Positions 1 to 9,469 of a stretch of DNA of 64,000 nt are shown here, one piece after another. Each line of letters opens with the position of its first letter. The first letter of the stretch is position 1. This DNA is from Aneurinibacillus thermoaerophilus (GTDB lineage: Bacteria; Bacillota; Bacilli; Aneurinibacillales; Aneurinibacillaceae), in the NCBI RefSeq assembly GCF_900099925.1, contig NZ_FNDE01000006.1, positions 61,099 to 125,098 on the forward strand, read 5' to 3'. The position numbers were made by a program, and so were the translations under genes. The notes under the pieces were generated by a model, which did not search any database, was not told where the DNA came from, and worked only from the letters and a program-made list of their open reading frames with translations.

Positions 1-247
1 GTATCACACTTATTTTGATACGTATGTGCCGTATTTAGTGGAAGGCGGGCTTTTAATTTGTGATAACGTCTTTTTTCGCGGCATGATCGCTGAAGCAGAC
101 GAAGATGTTCCTAAAAGCAGGCGCGGCATGATAAAAAAATTGCGCGCGTTTAATCACTTTTTGGCTGAACATCCGGCGCTTGAGACGTCATTTGTTTCCA
201 TAGGAGATGGATTAGCTTTATGCATAAAACGGGGGGAAGTAATGTGA
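1..247 (+). CDS. trmR: tRNA 5-hydroxyuridine methyltransferase TrmR, C-terminal part
   Basis: This is the last ~81 residues of a class I SAM O-methyltransferase; the reading frame is open from the window edge, so the start lies upstream. The visible part contains the strand and loop typical of the caffeoyl-CoA OMT-like family (LVEGGLLICDNVFFRG) and ends in a core strand (FVSIGDGLALCIKR). In B. subtilis the homologue (YrrM) methylates 5-hydroxyuridine at tRNA position 34 to 5-methoxyuridine, and its gene precedes the two U32 genes exactly as here. The stop codon overlaps the GTG start of the next gene (GTGA), which implies translational coupling. Family assignment rests on this fragment plus gene order. 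Confidence 0.8.
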   Translation, partial: YHTYFDTYVPYLVEGGLLICDNVFFRGMIAEADEDVPKSRRGMIKKLRAFNHFLAEHPALETSFVSIGDGLALCIKRGEVM

Positions 248-1170
248 AAAAACCGGAATTGCTCTGTACGGCTGCCGATCTGGATGAGCTTGTACGGGTC
301 ATTGACGCCGGAGCAGATGCGGTAAGTATCGGCCATGAACGATTTGGCCTCCGGGTCGCGGGAAATTTTGAACTGGATGATATTCGCCAGGCGACGGAGC
401 TCGCGCATGGGCGGAAGGCAAAAGTATATATCTCGGTTAATGCTTTATTTCATAATGATGATTTAGCAGAGTTGCCCGGATACTTGCGTGCGCTTGAAGA
501 CATCGGTGTGGATGCGATTGTTTTCGGCGATACCGCGGTTCTTGTAACGGCGCGTCAGCTTGGGCTGAAAACACCGCTGCACTGGAATGCGGAAGTGCTG
601 ACGACAAACTATGAGACGATTAACTATTGGGGTAGCAAAGGTGCGACGCGCGCGTTTGTGGCGCGTGAGTTGAATATGGACGCGATTCTTGAAATTAAAG
701 AAAACGCGGATGTGGAAATTCAGGTACAGGTACACGGGATGACGTGTATTTTCCATTCCCGTCGTGACCTGGTGTCTAACTACGAAAAATTCAAAGGCCA
801 GGAAGCCAAATCGGCTGGAATGGATCGCAGGTTGTTCATTACGGAAGAAAAGCGTGAGGATTTACATTATCCGATTTATGAAGATAGGAACGGCACTCAT
901 ATTATGAGCGCAGAAGACATCTGCATCCTTGAGTATCTCGATGAACTGATGGAAGCGGAAATTGACAGCTTTAAGATTGAAGGAATTATGAAGGACACAG
1001 ACTATAACGTAAAAGTCGTTTCCATTTACCGCCGTGCGATTGACGCGTACGCCGAAAGTCCGGATAAATTCAGGGACATAGTAGGTGGATTAATGGAAGA
1101 ATTGCGCGCCATTCAGCCGGCCGATCGGGAACTTACGACAGGCTTTTTCTTTAAAGAGCAAGTTTATTAA
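244..1170 (+). CDS. trhP1: U32-family tRNA hydroxylation protein TrhP1
   Basis: This is a U32 'peptidase' family protein of about 308 residues. The TIM-barrel start (LLCTAADLDELVRVIDAGADAV) and the conserved HGMTCIFHSRRDLVSNY and DSFKIEGIMKD segments are visible. In B. subtilis the YrrN/YrrO pair is needed for prephenate-dependent 5-hydroxylation of wobble uridine, the substrate of the preceding methyltransferase. I place the start at the GTG at 244, behind a GGGGGGAAG ribosome site and overlapping the trmR stop. The upstream ATG at 220 has no ribosome site. It carries fewer of the conserved cysteines than TrhP2, as is usual for the shorter partner. Confidence 0.85.
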   Translation: MKKPELLCTAADLDELVRVIDAGADAVSIGHERFGLRVAGNFELDDIRQATELAHGRKAKVYISVNALFHNDDLAELPGYLRALEDIGVDAIVFGDTAVLVTARQLGLKTPLHWNAEVLTTNYETINYWGSKGATRAFVARELNMDAILEIKENADVEIQVQVHGMTCIFHSRRDLVSNYEKFKGQEAKSAGMDRRLFITEEKREDLHYPIYEDRNGTHIMSAEDICILEYLDELMEAEIDSFKIEGIMKDTDYNVKVVSIYRRAIDAYAESPDKFRDIVGGLMEELRAIQPADRELTTGFFFKEQVY

Positions 1171-1184
1171 TGAGGTGATAATCC

Positions 1185-2489
1185 ATGACGGAAATAAACG
1201 TCATTTCCGATAAAAAAATTGTAACGCCGCGCCGAACCATTCTGAAAAAGCCGGAAGTGCTGGCGCCGGCCGGCAATTTGGAAAAGCTGAAATTTGCAGT
1301 GCGTTACGGTGCGGACGCAGTATATATTGGTGGCCAAAGCCTTGGCCTGCGCGCGAACGCGGACAACTTCTCATTTGATGAAATGCAGGCGGCTGTCGAA
1401 TTTGCGCATGAGCATGGCGCAAAAGTATTTGTGGCGACCAACATTATCGCACACAATGAAGATTTGCATCAGGTGGACGATTTTATGCGCAACTTGCAGC
1501 GTGTCGGCATCGACGCGATCATTGTAGCCGACCCTGCGCTAATTGAGCGCACGAAACAGGCGGCGCCCGATTTGGAGCTCCATTTGAGCACTCAGGCTTC
1601 GACTACGAACTGGCAGACAGTGCAGTTTTGGAAAGATGAGGGTGTAAGTCGCGTAGTGCTTGCACGTGAAGTCTCTATCCGCGAAATCTGTGAGATCAAA
1701 AAGCATGTTGATATTGAAATCGAGGCGTTTGTACACGGAGCGATGTGCATTTCCTATTCTGGGCGCTGCGTGCTATCCAACCACTTTACGGCGCGCGACT
1801 CAAATCGCGGCGGGTGTTCGCAATCCTGTCGCTGGCAGTATGATATGTTCGAGGAGTTACCGAAAGATGATGAATCAATGGAACAAATCGGCAAAAAAGC
1901 GCTGCCGATGTTTAGTGAGAACGATCCACAATTTACGATGAGTTCGAAAGATATGTGTATGCTTGAATTCCTGCCAGACATGATTGAAGCGGGTGTAGAC
2001 AGTTTCAAAATCGAAGGGCGGATGAAGAGCATTCATTATGTGGCGACCGTAACCAACCAGTACCGCCGGGCGGTGGATGCGTACTGTGCTGACCCGGATA
2101 ACTACAAGCTGAACCCAGAATGGATGGAAGAAATCAGGAAAGCATCCCATCGTTCGCTAACGACAGGTTTCTTTTATGGCGTACCGACAGAGAAAGATCA
2201 ATTATACGGAGAAAATGAAGAGATGCCGCAATACGATTTTGCGGGTCTTGTGCTTGATTATGATCCAGAAACTGGAATTGCGACGCTGCAGCAGCGCAAT
2301 AAATTCAGCGTGGGAGATACGGTCGAATTTTTCGGTCCGACGCTTGATCGTTTTGCGCAGAAGGTAAAAGAAATGTGGAATGAGGACGGGGAGGAAATTG
2401 CGTCCGCACCGCACGCAATGCAGACTATAAAGCTGCGCGTAGCTCGTCCGGTCAGCCGTTATGATATGATGCGCAAGGAGAAAAAGTAA
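1185..2489 (+). CDS. trhP2: U32-family tRNA hydroxylation protein TrhP2
   Basis: This 434-residue U32-family protein starts 14 bp after TrhP1 with a GAGGTGATAAT-type ribosome site. The signature region [16 protein letters not shown] is present, followed by [12 protein letters not shown], which carries the cysteine set that binds a metal or cluster in the family. [11 protein letters not shown] and the C-terminal beta domain follow. With TrhP1 it should make 5-hydroxyuridine in tRNA, which TrmR then methylates, so three consecutive genes form one modification pathway. Length and motifs are normal for the larger member of the pair (YrrO type). Confidence 0.87.
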   Translation: MTEINVISDKKIVTPRRTILKKPEVLAPAGNLEKLKFAVRYGADAVYIGGQSLGLRANADNFSFDEMQAAVEFAHEHGAKVFVATNIIAHNEDLHQVDDFMRNLQRVGIDAIIVADPALIERTKQAAPDLELHLSTQASTTNWQTVQFWKDEGVSRVVLAREVSIREICEIKKHVDIEIEAFVHGAMCISYSGRCVLSNHFTARDSNRGGCSQSCRWQYDMFEELPKDDESMEQIGKKALPMFSENDPQFTMSSKDMCMLEFLPDMIEAGVDSFKIEGRMKSIHYVATVTNQYRRAVDAYCADPDNYKLNPEWMEEIRKASHRSLTTGFFYGVPTEKDQLYGENEEMPQYDFAGLVLDYDPETGIATLQQRNKFSVGDTVEFFGPTLDRFAQKVKEMWNEDGEEIASAPHAMQTIKLRVARPVSRYDMMRKEKK

Positions 2490-2491
2490 GA

Positions 2492-3127
2492 ATGGTAACA
2501 CCTGTTATTATTGGTGTGGCGGGCGGCACTGGCTCCGGCAAAACGACGGTCGCTCGCGAGATTTACCGTCGGTTTGAAAATATGAACGTCGTGATGATTG
2601 AACAGGATTCTTATTATAAGGATCAATCTCATCTTACGTTTGAAGAAAGGACGAAAACGAACTACGATCATCCCATGGCGTTTGATACTGATCTGCTTAT
2701 TGAGCACTTGAAGTGTCTGCGTCGACGCGAACCGATTGAGAAGCCCGTATATGACTATAAACGGCATACAAGGGCCAAAGAAAAGGTATGGATCGAACCG
2801 AAAGATGTTATTATTCTTGAAGGCATTCTTATTTTAGAAGATGAGCGGCTCCGTAACTTGCTGGATATTAAAGTATTTGTGGATACGGACGCAGATGTGC
2901 GCATTATCCGCCGTATACTGCGTGATATCGAGGAACGTGGCCGTACGCTCGAGTCGGTCGTGGAACAATATTTAACGGTTGTGCGTCCCATGCACATGCA
3001 GTTTATCGAACCGACTAAACGCTACGCGGACATCATTGTTCCGGAAGGTGGACAGAACCGTGTGGCTATTGACTTGCTTTCCACAAAAATTGATACTGTG
3101 CTCCAGTCGCTTTCGGCTGGAATGTAA
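2492..3127 (+). CDS. udk: Uridine kinase
   Basis: This 211-residue P-loop kinase phosphorylates uridine and cytidine for pyrimidine salvage in the cytoplasm. The Walker A motif [10 protein letters not shown] lies at residues 11-20, the uridine-binding DSYYKD and YDHPMAFD segments follow, and the lid region ([13 protein letters not shown]) is present. It starts only 2 bp after the trhP2 stop, so it shares that transcript, as in B. subtilis (yrrM-yrrN-yrrO-udk). A rho-independent terminator follows. The greA gene that follows udk in B. subtilis is absent here. Confidence 0.95.
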   Translation: MVTPVIIGVAGGTGSGKTTVAREIYRRFENMNVVMIEQDSYYKDQSHLTFEERTKTNYDHPMAFDTDLLIEHLKCLRRREPIEKPVYDYKRHTRAKEKVWIEPKDVIILEGILILEDERLRNLLDIKVFVDTDADVRIIRRILRDIEERGRTLESVVEQYLTVVRPMHMQFIEPTKRYADIIVPEGGQNRVAIDLLSTKIDTVLQSLSAGM

Positions 3128-3140
3128 TTTACACATATGG

Positions 3141-3181
3141 AAAAGCCGGCGTTTGCAATGCGATAAAAGCCCGGCTTTTTC
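3141..3181 (+). terminator. Rho-independent terminator after udk
   Basis: Arms AAAAGCCGG and CCGGCTTTTT enclose a ~21-nt loop and run into a T tract. It lies 13 bp after the udk stop and ends the tRNA-modification/udk operon. Confidence 0.8.
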
Positions 3182-3275
3182 TTATTATGATTTTCCGGCC
3201 TGTTTCGTGTTTATTCCCCTTATCGCCCGGCAAAACTGAATAAATAGTCTACCGATTTGGGAAAGGGGCTTTCTT

Positions 3276-5084
3276 ATGTCACTCAATCGGAAAAAGCGCC
3301 GGATGTTTATCGTGCTTTTGCTGTTTACGTTCCTGTATACAGGTATTATTACCCGGTTGGCCTGGATTCAGGTTATTGCTACTCGTTCTTTTTCGGTACA
3401 TAATGTGGATCTTGTAGAACGGGCCGTGGCGCAGCGTCGGGAGAAAATTGTGCTCAATACCGGGCGCGGTATGATTTACGATCGCAAGGGAAATCCCTTG
3501 ACCGGCGATGAACAAATAGGGTTGGCTATTTTTCCGCTGGTGCGATATTCGCTTGGGGATAGTGGGAAAGTTGGTAAGCTGGGGCAAATTTTAGGTATTA
3601 CAAAAGAAGAAGCAGGCATGCTTTTGTCGAGCGTAAAGCACGCCGGATTCTGGCAGGACAAGGATGGGAATATTATTTCTCTGCGTGAAGACCAAGCGCG
3701 ACAAATCCGCGAGTTGAATCTATCCGGTGTCGTTCCGCTACCTGTAACGACACGTTATCCAAAAAATTGGCTGGCCCGTCATGTTATCGGGTATATCGGG
3801 CAAAATCCGAAGCTGATTCAAGAAAAATACCAAGAAGATGTAGAGGCAGGGGTGCTCAAGCCTACAAGCAAAGTCGGCATAGCAGGGCTGGAGAGAACGT
3901 TTCAGCCGTTTCTTATGGGCGTCGGGGAGACATCGGTTTCGTATTATGTGGACGGACGCGGCAATCCATTAAACGGTCTCGATGTGCGGCTGCAGAAAGC
4001 GGACAATTCTTTTTATCCGCTCACGCTTGTCACAACGATTGACACCACTATTCAAGAACAACTGGAAAAGGCATTCGACAGCTCTCCGGTACGAAAAGGA
4101 GCCGCGGTCGTGCTTGATGTGGAGACGAAAGATGTATTGGCCATGGTATCGCGGCCGAATTTAGATCCATCAAAGGCGAATACGGCTTCCGACGCGTGGA
4201 GAAATCGGGCAATAAAGCAAGCGATCCCCGGTTCCATCTTCAAAATTGTTGTGGCTGCAGCGGCGCTGGAGGAAGGGGTGGTAAAACCGGACGATCACTT
4301 CACATGCAAAGGAAATCTGGGTAAATATGGTTTTTCTTGCTGGAAGAAAGAGGGGCACGGTGACATTACATTTGAACAGGCATTCGCTCAATCATGCAAT
4401 ATTGCGTTTGCTGAAATCGTCAAAAAAGTTGGCCCGGAGAAGCTTCAGCAATATGCGGTCAAGCTCGGGTTAAATCAGCAAATCGGGTGGGAAAAGCTCC
4501 CATTTTATAAGCTGGGCAAATTTCGGCAGTTTGATAGCGAGGATCGGGGACAGGTATTTGCACATGATATACCGGTAAAGGACGAGGGAATTCTAATTCA
4601 AACAGGGATCGGACAGCGCGATGTGCAACTGACCCCGATGCAGGCGGCGAATATGGCGGCGATTATTGCTTCCGGGGGGAAAAAACAAAAAGTCCGTGTT
4701 GTTCAGTCCGTTAATTATCAGAACGGTACAACGTTTTACCGTTTTGAGGATCGACCGTTAGATGGAGCGGACATTTCACCCGCTACGGCAAGTACGCTTC
4801 GCAAATTTATGGAAGATGTCGTGGATCAGGGAACCGCTACCATCCTGAAAAGATTGCCGTGGAAGGTAGCTGGTAAAAGCGGTACAGCGCAAACAATCGT
4901 GAGGGATGAGCCAAAAAACAACCACTGGTTTGTCGGTTATGTTCCGCGTGAAAAACCGCGCTATGCCATTGCGGTGCTCGCGGAAGAGCAGCCAACAACC
5001 GGTATGAATCAAGCTACAAAGCTGTTTGGTTCGTTTATTACGGACTTGGCACAGGCAGAGCAAGAAAAATATAAACAAAATTGA
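3276..5084 (+). CDS. Class B penicillin-binding protein (transpeptidase), PbpI/YrrR-like
   Basis: This 602-residue membrane-anchored D,D-transpeptidase acts in peptidoglycan cross-linking outside the membrane. One N-terminal membrane helix (about residues 9-30) is followed by the dimerisation domain and the penicillin-binding domain. All three active-site motifs are present: SxxK at S320-K323 (GSIFK), SCN at 373-375 and KSGT at 534-537. The ATG at 3276 follows AAAGGGG. Its position after udk matches yrrR (pbpI) of B. subtilis, so that orthology is likely. A SpoVD/PbpB-like role is less likely, since no PASTA domains are seen. Confidence 0.9.
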   Translation: MSLNRKKRRMFIVLLLFTFLYTGIITRLAWIQVIATRSFSVHNVDLVERAVAQRREKIVLNTGRGMIYDRKGNPLTGDEQIGLAIFPLVRYSLGDSGKVGKLGQILGITKEEAGMLLSSVKHAGFWQDKDGNIISLREDQARQIRELNLSGVVPLPVTTRYPKNWLARHVIGYIGQNPKLIQEKYQEDVEAGVLKPTSKVGIAGLERTFQPFLMGVGETSVSYYVDGRGNPLNGLDVRLQKADNSFYPLTLVTTIDTTIQEQLEKAFDSSPVRKGAAVVLDVETKDVLAMVSRPNLDPSKANTASDAWRNRAIKQAIPGSIFKIVVAAAALEEGVVKPDDHFTCKGNLGKYGFSCWKKEGHGDITFEQAFAQSCNIAFAEIVKKVGPEKLQQYAVKLGLNQQIGWEKLPFYKLGKFRQFDSEDRGQVFAHDIPVKDEGILIQTGIGQRDVQLTPMQAANMAAIIASGGKKQKVRVVQSVNYQNGTTFYRFEDRPLDGADISPATASTLRKFMEDVVDQGTATILKRLPWKVAGKSGTAQTIVRDEPKNNHWFVGYVPREKPRYAIAVLAEEQPTTGMNQATKLFGSFITDLAQAEQEKYKQN

Positions 5085-5156
5085 ATGCGGTTTTTGTTAT
5101 AATGAAAAATAGTGGAAGAAGGATACATAAACGAAGAAATAATAAGGAGTTGAACG

Positions 5157-5903
5157 ATGATGAGTGAAGCAGTAAACACGCTTGAAGGTTGGTTTGCCCT
5201 GCATGACTTCCGTTCCATTGACTGGGCAGCTTGGAAAAGCGCTTCAGAAGAAGAACGTCGGGCGGCGCTGGAAGAGTTGATCGCATTTATGCATAAATGG
5301 GGGGATGTAGAAGCGAACAAGCAGGGAAGCAGCACGATGGTTTCCGTAGTCGGTCATAAAGCGGATATCGCGTTTATGCATTTACGCCCAACCCTAGAAG
5401 AACTGGATGCGTTGGAGGCAGAATTCAACAAGACGCAATTTGCGATGTATACCATACAAACATATTCGTACGTTTCTGTTGTCGAACTAAGCAGTTACGT
5501 CTCTCAGGCTGAAAACCCTGAGGCTGACCCGGCGATTCAGGCGCGTCTGAAGCCAATTCTTCCAAAAACGAAGCATATTTGCTTCTATCCGATGAACAAG
5601 AAACGCGAAGGCAATGACAACTGGTATATGCTGTCGATGGAAGAGCGCCGCGCGATGATGCGCAGTCACGGCATGATCGGGCGCAGTTACGCGGGACGCG
5701 TTACGCAAATCATTACTGGTTCCGTTGGACTAGACGATTGGGAATGGGGCGTCACGCTATTTGCGGATGATCCGATTGTATTCAAAAAGCTGGTGTATGA
5801 GATGCGTTTTGACGAAGCGAGCGCGCGTTTCGGCGAGTTCGGCACGTTTATTGTCGGCAATCGCATGACTGAAGAGCGTGTGAATGAATATTTCGCAATC
5901 TAA
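5157..5903 (+). CDS. hemQ: Coproheme decarboxylase HemQ
   Basis: This 248-residue chlorite-dismutase-family protein catalyses the last step of the coproporphyrin-dependent haem pathway of Gram-positives, decarboxylating coproheme III to haem b with peroxide. The catalytic tyrosine is in CFYPMNKKR (Y144) and the proximal haem-ligand histidine is probably H171 in MMRSHGMIG. There is no Arg/Gln pattern suggesting true chlorite dismutase. The ATG at 5157 (or 5160) follows AAGGAG. It appears monocistronic, with a TATAAT box at 5098-5103 upstream and a strong terminator downstream. Confidence 0.95.
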   Translation: MMSEAVNTLEGWFALHDFRSIDWAAWKSASEEERRAALEELIAFMHKWGDVEANKQGSSTMVSVVGHKADIAFMHLRPTLEELDALEAEFNKTQFAMYTIQTYSYVSVVELSSYVSQAENPEADPAIQARLKPILPKTKHICFYPMNKKREGNDNWYMLSMEERRAMMRSHGMIGRSYAGRVTQIITGSVGLDDWEWGVTLFADDPIVFKKLVYEMRFDEASARFGEFGTFIVGNRMTEERVNEYFAI

Positions 5904-5910
5904 TGAAAGC

Positions 5911-5952
5911 AAAAAAAGAGGGGCCCCATCACTTTGGGCCCCCTTTTTTTTT
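5911..5952 (+). terminator. Strong terminator after hemQ
   Basis: GGGGCCC and GGGCCCC arms are flanked by an A run on the left and nine Ts on the right, so the hairpin could act in both directions. Confidence 0.88.
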
Positions 5953-6052
5953 CGTAAATATATAATAGGATAAATATATAACGTTTACGTTAAATAGAAT
6001 TTTTAGTATAGTCAAAATTGACAGTCATATGAGGAAAAGGTGATCACGGCTG

Positions 6053-6466
6053 ATGAAGAGGCAAGAAACCTACTCTATATCTCAATTATCCAGTGAATTG
6101 GATATATCCACCCGAACGATTCGTTATTACGAAGAAAGGGGGTTGTTGCATCCAACTCGTTCACCGGGGGGCACCCGACGTTACACAAAAGCGGACAGAG
6201 CCAGGCTGAAATTGATTCTTAGAGGAAAGCGATTTGGTTTTAGTCTGGACGAAATCAAAGAAATGCTCGATCTTTTTTATGAAGATCGCTTAGGAGTAAA
6301 ACAGCTGGAACGAACCATCGAATACGGTGTGGAGAAAATCAAGCAAGTAGAAGAGCAAATTGAAGAATTAACCGTTTTAAGGGATGAATTGCTAAGTTTC
6401 AAAGAAGCCTTTGAAGCTCGGTTGTGGGAGTTAAAGCGAAGCAATACGGAAAATGAAGGAAATTAA
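6053..6466 (+). CDS. MerR-family regulator, LiuR-like
   Basis: This 137-residue regulator has an N-terminal MerR winged helix (YSISQLSSELDISTRTIRYYEERGLL, residues about 6-31) and a C-terminal coiled coil (about 80-125). There are no effector cysteines, which argues against a metal sensor. Such short MerR proteins often control branched-chain or fatty acid breakdown operons in Bacilli. The genes downstream (a thioesterase and an AidB-like acyl-CoA dehydrogenase) are both broken, so its target operon seems to have decayed. An IS200/IS605-type end sits directly behind the stop. Confidence 0.8.
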   Translation: MKRQETYSISQLSSELDISTRTIRYYEERGLLHPTRSPGGTRRYTKADRARLKLILRGKRFGFSLDEIKEMLDLFYEDRLGVKQLERTIEYGVEKIKQVEEQIEELTVLRDELLSFKEAFEARLWELKRSNTENEGN

Positions 6467-6500
6467 CCACGAAATATTTTGATATGACACGCGAGAAGAC

Positions 6501-6540
6501 CCCTTCCTCCACGTCTCCGGCGTAGGTGGGGGAGGTTCAT
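6501..6540. repeat. IS200/IS605-type end hairpin (solo)
   Basis: An imperfect hairpin (CCTCCAC ... GTGGGGGAGG) ends in GTGGGGGAGGTTCAT. The same 15 bp occur, inverted, at 50440-50454 next to a tnpB relic. This suggests a solo end or deletion derivative of an IS200/IS605-like element between the MerR gene and the thioesterase. Confidence 0.5.
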
Positions 6541-6560
6541 TATAAAAGGAGGTTGAAGTG

Positions 6561-6996
6561 ATGGAGAGCAATGAATTATTCAGTATTGGTCAACATGCAT
6601 TGGCAGCGCAATCTTTCAGCAGACTTCTTGGAACGAAACTTATGGTGTTTCAGCCCGGCGAAGTTGTATTGGAGCTTCCGGTGCACGAAAAATTGTTGCA
6701 ACAAAACGGATTCGTTCACGGCGGTGTTCTCAGTTATGCGGCTGACAACGCACTAACCTTCGTTGGTGGCTCGGTTCTGGGGCCGAATGTCTTGACATCC
6801 GAATACAAGATAAACTACCCCTGCCATTGGGGAGAAGCTCGTCGCCCGTGGGACTGTTGTTTATGCCGGCAAACTCCAAGCGGTATGTCGCTGTGATGTT
6901 CTCGTTATCAAGGATGGAGAAGAGGAGACACTTTGTGCCACCGCCCAGGGAACTATTGTGACGATAGCATCTGAAAAATCAGAGACTGGTTGTTAG
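6561..6996 (+). pseudogene. PaaI-type hotdog thioesterase, frameshifted
   Basis: The first ~85 residues are a PaaI/YbgC-like hotdog thioesterase, with the active-site segment QQNGFVHGGVLSYAADNA. After SEYKINY the frame is lost near 6826. A second frame continues the same protein (PAIGEKLVARGTVVYAGK, then CRCDVLVIKDGEE and CATAQGTIV) to the TAG at 6994-6996. A small deletion (consistent with 5 bp) would explain it. The ATG at 6561 sits behind AAAGGAGG. The intact enzyme would hydrolyse acyl-CoA or phenylacetyl-CoA-type thioesters. Confidence 0.8.
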
Positions 6997-7016
6997 GCGG
7001 CAAGGAGGTGAGTGTG

Positions 7017-7253
7017 ATGATACGTGAGACGCATACCGTCACGAATCAGCCGAAGCCACTTCATCCTTTCAACCCCCTTGACATTGACCTTTCCCTACAA
7101 GATGCGCTTGCCCGAGAGAAGGGTGCTTGGGGGATTAATCAATGCCGAGAGTTCGCCGTTCTTGCAGGATCTGAAGAAGCATTGGAACATGCCGAGCGCG
7201 CGGCAAGAAACCAGCCGCGTCTGCATACCCACGACCGTTTTGGAAGTAAGTAA
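7017..7253 (+). pseudogene. AidB-like acyl-CoA dehydrogenase, N-terminal remnant
   Basis: About 79 residues match the N-terminal helical domain of AidB-type acyl-CoA dehydrogenases: THTVTNQPKPLHPFNPLDID at the start and the hallmark RLHTHDRFG near the end. The normal protein has over 500 residues. Here it stops at TAA directly after that motif and nothing matching the rest follows. It was probably the second gene of a catabolic operon under the MerR regulator. The start at 7017 follows AAGGAGGTGAGTGTG. Confidence 0.65.
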
Positions 7254-7486
7254 GCTATACTCCTTCCTCCTTTCACTCGTGTTACCACACCTTCATGTTT
7301 AGAAGTAGAAGACTTTTGGCGAGGTAGGTTAAAAGCAATAAGCTGATCGATTTTTTATTTATGCTAGATTTTGTGAAAGATCAATACGATCTCTATAAGG
7401 GGTTCAGCCGAGATACGTGTAAAAATGGGTCATAACCTGTTTTTTATTTTCATAAAAAATCTTATACGCTAAGCGATGTTTCACAT

Positions 7487-7525
7487 GAAAAAAGCCGATT
7501 TCCTTAATGTACTGAAAATCGGCTT
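7487..7525 (-). terminator. Terminator for the minus-strand bacteriocin-like locus
   Basis: Arms AAGCCGATTT (7492-7501) and AAATCGGCTT (7516-7525) form the stem, with an A run on the left that reads as a U tract on the minus strand. The stretch 7254-7486 before it shows no supported gene. Confidence 0.75.
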
Positions 7526-7536
7526 AAGCATGAACT

Positions 7537-7669
7537 TTATTTTTTAGAACTAACGATAATAAAAGTTAAAGCGTTAATTACAGTAAGTACAGTAATTGTT
7601 AGTAATGATACCTAATCCTATGGAAAGAAAAAGCCAAGCCTTTCTAGATATATTTGTCAGTTTCCTCAC
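7537..7669 (-). pseudogene. Small hydrophobic peptide gene, frameshifted
   Basis: On the minus strand, a GTG start within a GAGGTGAGG context reads MRKLTNISRKAWLFLSIGLG and then runs to a stop in a tail that makes no sense as a membrane segment. A shift near 7605 would join it to LLTITVLTVINALTFIIVSS and KK at the end. The combined product would be a ~43-residue single-span peptide. It lies just downstream of the bacteriocin-like gene, where a small immunity-type membrane peptide is plausible. Function is inferred from position and hydrophobicity only. Confidence 0.4.
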
Positions 7670-7679
7670 CTCATTTTAT

Positions 7680-8254
7680 TTATTGAGCCCACACCCAAAA
7701 AGGTAGATCAGAAGTAATATACGAATCTACATATCTAATTGTTATACCCGTTCCCCATGCATTAGCAGCAGAAACAACACCAGCACCTATAGTCATTAAT
7801 CCAGCTGCAACTCCTGTATATAAAGCTGTAACAGGTTTGTTATGATAGGCTGCTAAAGCTGCTGCTGTTGCCGTTGCACCAGTTCCACTTGTTAATAGGC
7901 CAACAATTGCATTTGCTTGACAGCTATTATAATACACAATAGATCCATACCAGGTACTTTCTGTACCGCTTTTTCCTTGACAATTAGAGGCTGCATATAC
8001 AGTCATTTTTTGATTTTCATGAGTGGCGGAACTTTGTTTCTGTTTCATAGTGTTAGCATAATTATTTATTTCATTTTTTGTTCTTTCAACTAATTCTTGA
8101 GGAACATTATTTTGTTCAGCAGCTTTAGCGTCAAAAGTTATTTGCTCACCGTTTACTTTGATATAAGGATAAATTAACTCAGCTTCTTCCTGTATTTTTT
8201 GTAAATGCTCTTGTAAATCTTCAGCCTCTTTTGCTTGTACACTACTACAAGAGT
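7680..8254 (-). pseudogene. Bacteriocin-like secreted protein, N-terminus lost to an IS
   Basis: The C-terminal part (from an ATG at 8048, 122 residues) has two cysteines in ASNCQGK and VYYNSCQAN, followed by a Gly/Ala-rich hydrophobic stretch (GLLTSGTGATATAAALAAYH; then ALYTGVAAGLMTIGAGVVSA). This is the look of a secreted bacteriocin or amphipathic toxin. The open frame continues upstream without a start (AKEAEDLQEHLQKIQ, YPYIKVNGEQITFDA) until about 8254, where it meets transposase sequence. The leader has therefore been removed by insertion. I do not recognise the family with certainty. Confidence 0.5.
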
Positions 8255-8619
8255 CTTTCCATCACCTTTTCGAGGATGAATTGGTGAAAGAAACAGGATG
8301 CCATGTTCCTCTGATTGCTTGCGTGCTTTTTTGTTGTCATAAGAGGTATCACCAATCATCATTTGGATATTAAAATCTGTAAGTTGACTTAATCAATCGG
8401 ATACAGCATCACTATCGTACACATTTGCTGTTGTTAATTCTTGTGCCAAAATAATACCTGTCGGTGTTGTTGCCAGATGTAACTTGTAACCCTTGTACCA
8501 CTTATGGCGTGTAGACATGCCCCATTTTGCCTGTTGGTCATAAGTACTATCAATTAAAGCTAAAGGAATATGTTTTACGTCTAAATCAGAAAGTATTTGT
8601 TGATGAATCAAGGAAAGAC
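8255..8619 (-). mobile_element. DDE transposase fragment (IS4/IS5-like), internal stop
   Basis: One minus-strand frame reads IDSTYDQQAKWGMSTRHKWY, YKGYKLHLATTPTGIILAQE, then VYDSDAVSD, a TGA (8393-8395), and continues LSQLTDFNIQMMIGDTSYD and ILFLSPIHPRKGDGK. These are the first and second Asp regions of a DDE transposase. The copy lacks its N-terminus, has a nonsense mutation and is cut at 8255, where it joins the bacteriocin-like gene. Confidence 0.7.
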
Positions 8620-8639
8620 CTCACTATTTGGTATTTGGT

Positions 8640-8783
8640 CGCGCTTTATTTCTGCACCATTCAAAAATTGAACGTGTCTTCTCCTTTTTGAAAAATAAAC
8701 AAGGAATAGAACAACCGCACTGGCACGGTAAAAATCGTTATCATGTTCATTGCCATCTATATGTTATTATTCATAATAAGTGA
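8640..8783 (+). mobile_element. Transposase C-terminal fragment, inverted relative to its neighbour
   Basis: The plus strand reads HHSKIERVFSFLKNKQGIEQ then PHWHGKNRYHVHCHLYVIIH to a TGA at 8781. This is the Glu-containing C-terminal region of the same kind of DDE transposase as the minus-strand fragment next to it. The two halves are head to head, so the IS appears internally inverted or pieced together by two insertions. Confidence 0.6.
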
Positions 8784-8791
8784 ACGGTTGG

Positions 8792-9469
8792 TCAAAAAAC
8801 TTTAACGCGCTTAAACAATGCTTTGTGAATAATCCAAAGCAATACTCCGATGAGCAAACTCATCCAAGCCGGAAGAGGAATCACTGGCAGTTCATCCCTA
8901 AAGAAATAATAGATGACCAGAGGAACAATATAAACAAAGGCTAAGGGCAGAAAATAGCCCCAAAGTATACGCCCGCCTAATTTCATAAAAGTTGATTTCC
9001 TGAGAAAAAACATGACGAGATCTACCGCGAAAACCATAAACATAGGGAAAAGAAAAATACTCACATCCATCCCTGTTTTATGGGGCAGATTAAAAAAACG
9101 ATGTAATAAAGGATCAATCAACAAACGGAAAATACCGTCATATAGAAAACCCACATATAGTCCGACACCAAATATGAAGAGAAAACGGCCAATGCTGTAA
9201 GGAGAATATTTGCCCATTGATTGCACCAGTTCCTCGCAATAGGCTTCCGGATTCTCACCAAATACCTCTTCTGCTGACCTTCCTTCCTGCTGTGCAATCA
9301 GCAAATGATCAAGAATCTCCAGCAGCAACTCCTCCGTCCGCTTTTCGGGAATTGGACTCAATCGCAAATAAATAAGCATCTTTTCATAATACTCTTTGTT
9401 TTTCTTGTTCAACAGCTTCCGCCGTTCATTGTTTGCGTCAATCATCTCTTTAACTATCATTTTTCTCAC
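8792..9469 (-). CDS. DUF1129-like membrane protein paired with PadR
   Basis: This 225-residue protein has a cytoplasmic helical N-terminal domain (HAAS/DUF1129-like, with PEKRTEELLLEILDHLLIAQ and EVFGENPEAYCEELV) and four predicted membrane spans (about residues 92-112, 133-153, 166-187 and 198-216). The ATG at 9469 lies inside the PadR gene (20-bp overlap), so translation is coupled. PadR and DUF1129/DUF1048 pairs are common in Bacilli and often respond to envelope stress or lipids, but the biochemical role is unknown. The two genes form an apparently intact operon in the middle of a decayed region. Confidence 0.75.
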   Translation of the reverse strand: MRKMIVKEMIDANNERRKLLNKKNKEYYEKMLIYLRLSPIPEKRTEELLLEILDHLLIAQQEGRSAEEVFGENPEAYCEELVQSMGKYSPYSIGRFLFIFGVGLYVGFLYDGIFRLLIDPLLHRFFNLPHKTGMDVSIFLFPMFMVFAVDLVMFFLRKSTFMKLGGRILWGYFLPLAFVYIVPLVIYYFFRDELPVIPLPAWMSLLIGVLLWIIHKALFKRVKVF

